From Nitrososphaeraceae archaeon (lineage in GTDB: Archaea; Thermoproteota; Nitrososphaeria; Nitrososphaerales; Nitrososphaeraceae), in NCBI GenBank assembly GCA_030038695.1, contig JASHSN010000015.1, positions 1 through 5,277 of the forward strand: DNA of 5,277 bases, given 5' to 3'. Positions 5,185 to 5,277 of this stretch are shown here, one piece after another. The number at the start of each line of letters is the position of its first letter. Position 1 is the stretch's first letter. A model generated the notes under the pieces. It saw only the letters and a list, made by a program, of their open reading frames with translations. It did no database searches and was not told the origin of the DNA. A program made the position numbers and the translations under genes.

Positions 5185-5277
5185 ACATTTAAAGAATCAG
5201 AATTATATTCCTAAGCAGGCTAATTGGTTACTCCACAGAGCTAGAAACATGGTATCCGATATTGGCGTCGTTGTCCG
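5168..5277 (+). CDS. Start of a gene running off the window, possibly a subtilase-type propeptide
   Basis: From ATG 5168 the frame stays open for 36 codons to the window edge. It begins MKRYIIHLKNQNYIPKQANW and goes on through LLHRARNMVSDIGVVV. The opening YIIHLKN, then a helix, then a short hydrophobic strand, recalls the start of the I9 inhibitor-type propeptide of S8 subtilases (typically YIVVLK...). The match is faint, and nothing catalytic lies within the window. There is no signal peptide from this start. The frame is also open upstream to GTG 5135, but that would add an unattractive N-terminus. Only a weak AGGAT lies about 10 bases before the ATG. The gene is divergent from the secreted-protein gene, with about 145 bases between the starts. 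Its existence is probable, its identity a guess. Confidence 0.4.
   Translation, partial: MKRYIIHLKNQNYIPKQANWLLHRARNMVSDIGVVV

Overview
The window looks like a piece of chromosome from an archaeon, most likely an ammonia-oxidising member of the Nitrososphaeria (Thaumarchaeota). This is inferred from four things. TATA-box-like elements sit about 27-35 bases upstream of starts. Most starts have no Shine-Dalgarno sequence, which suggests leaderless mRNAs. Cobalamin-dependent methionine synthase is divided into two polypeptides. A small secreted two-cysteine protein resembles short exported proteins I associate with that group. G+C is moderate, by eye near 40 %. No database search was possible, so genus is left open.

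Layout. Positions 1-68 (minus) hold a tRNA-Arg(GCG) missing the end of its 3' acceptor strand, with a TATA-like element at the correct distance upstream. A 221-base intergenic stretch follows. The main block (290-3885, plus) is a split MetH. A 327-residue homocysteine-binding zinc barrel comes first. After an 89-base gap comes an 840-residue protein carrying the folate, cobalamin-cap, cobalamin and S-adenosylmethionine reactivation modules. Together they contain every module of a full-length MetH (1167 residues against 1227 in E. coli). The homocysteine module must therefore dock in trans on the cobalamin protein to make methionine from homocysteine and methyl-tetrahydrofolate.

Downstream, 4012-4335 (plus) encodes a 107-residue protein with a HETIH (HExxH) motif, of unknown function. 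Positions 4336-4559 show no gene. A possible 83-residue single-pass membrane protein (4560-4811, plus) runs tail-to-tail into a convincing gene for a 79-residue secreted protein (4783-5022, minus). The latter has a signal peptide, a strong Shine-Dalgarno site and a TATA-like element. The right edge (5168-5277, plus) contains the start of a gene that leaves the window; its beginning faintly resembles a subtilase propeptide.

The methionine-synthase block is ordinary metabolism in an uncommon split form. The less explained material is the cluster of three or four small accessory genes on the right. I found no CRISPR array, insertion sequence, phage gene or obvious defence system.
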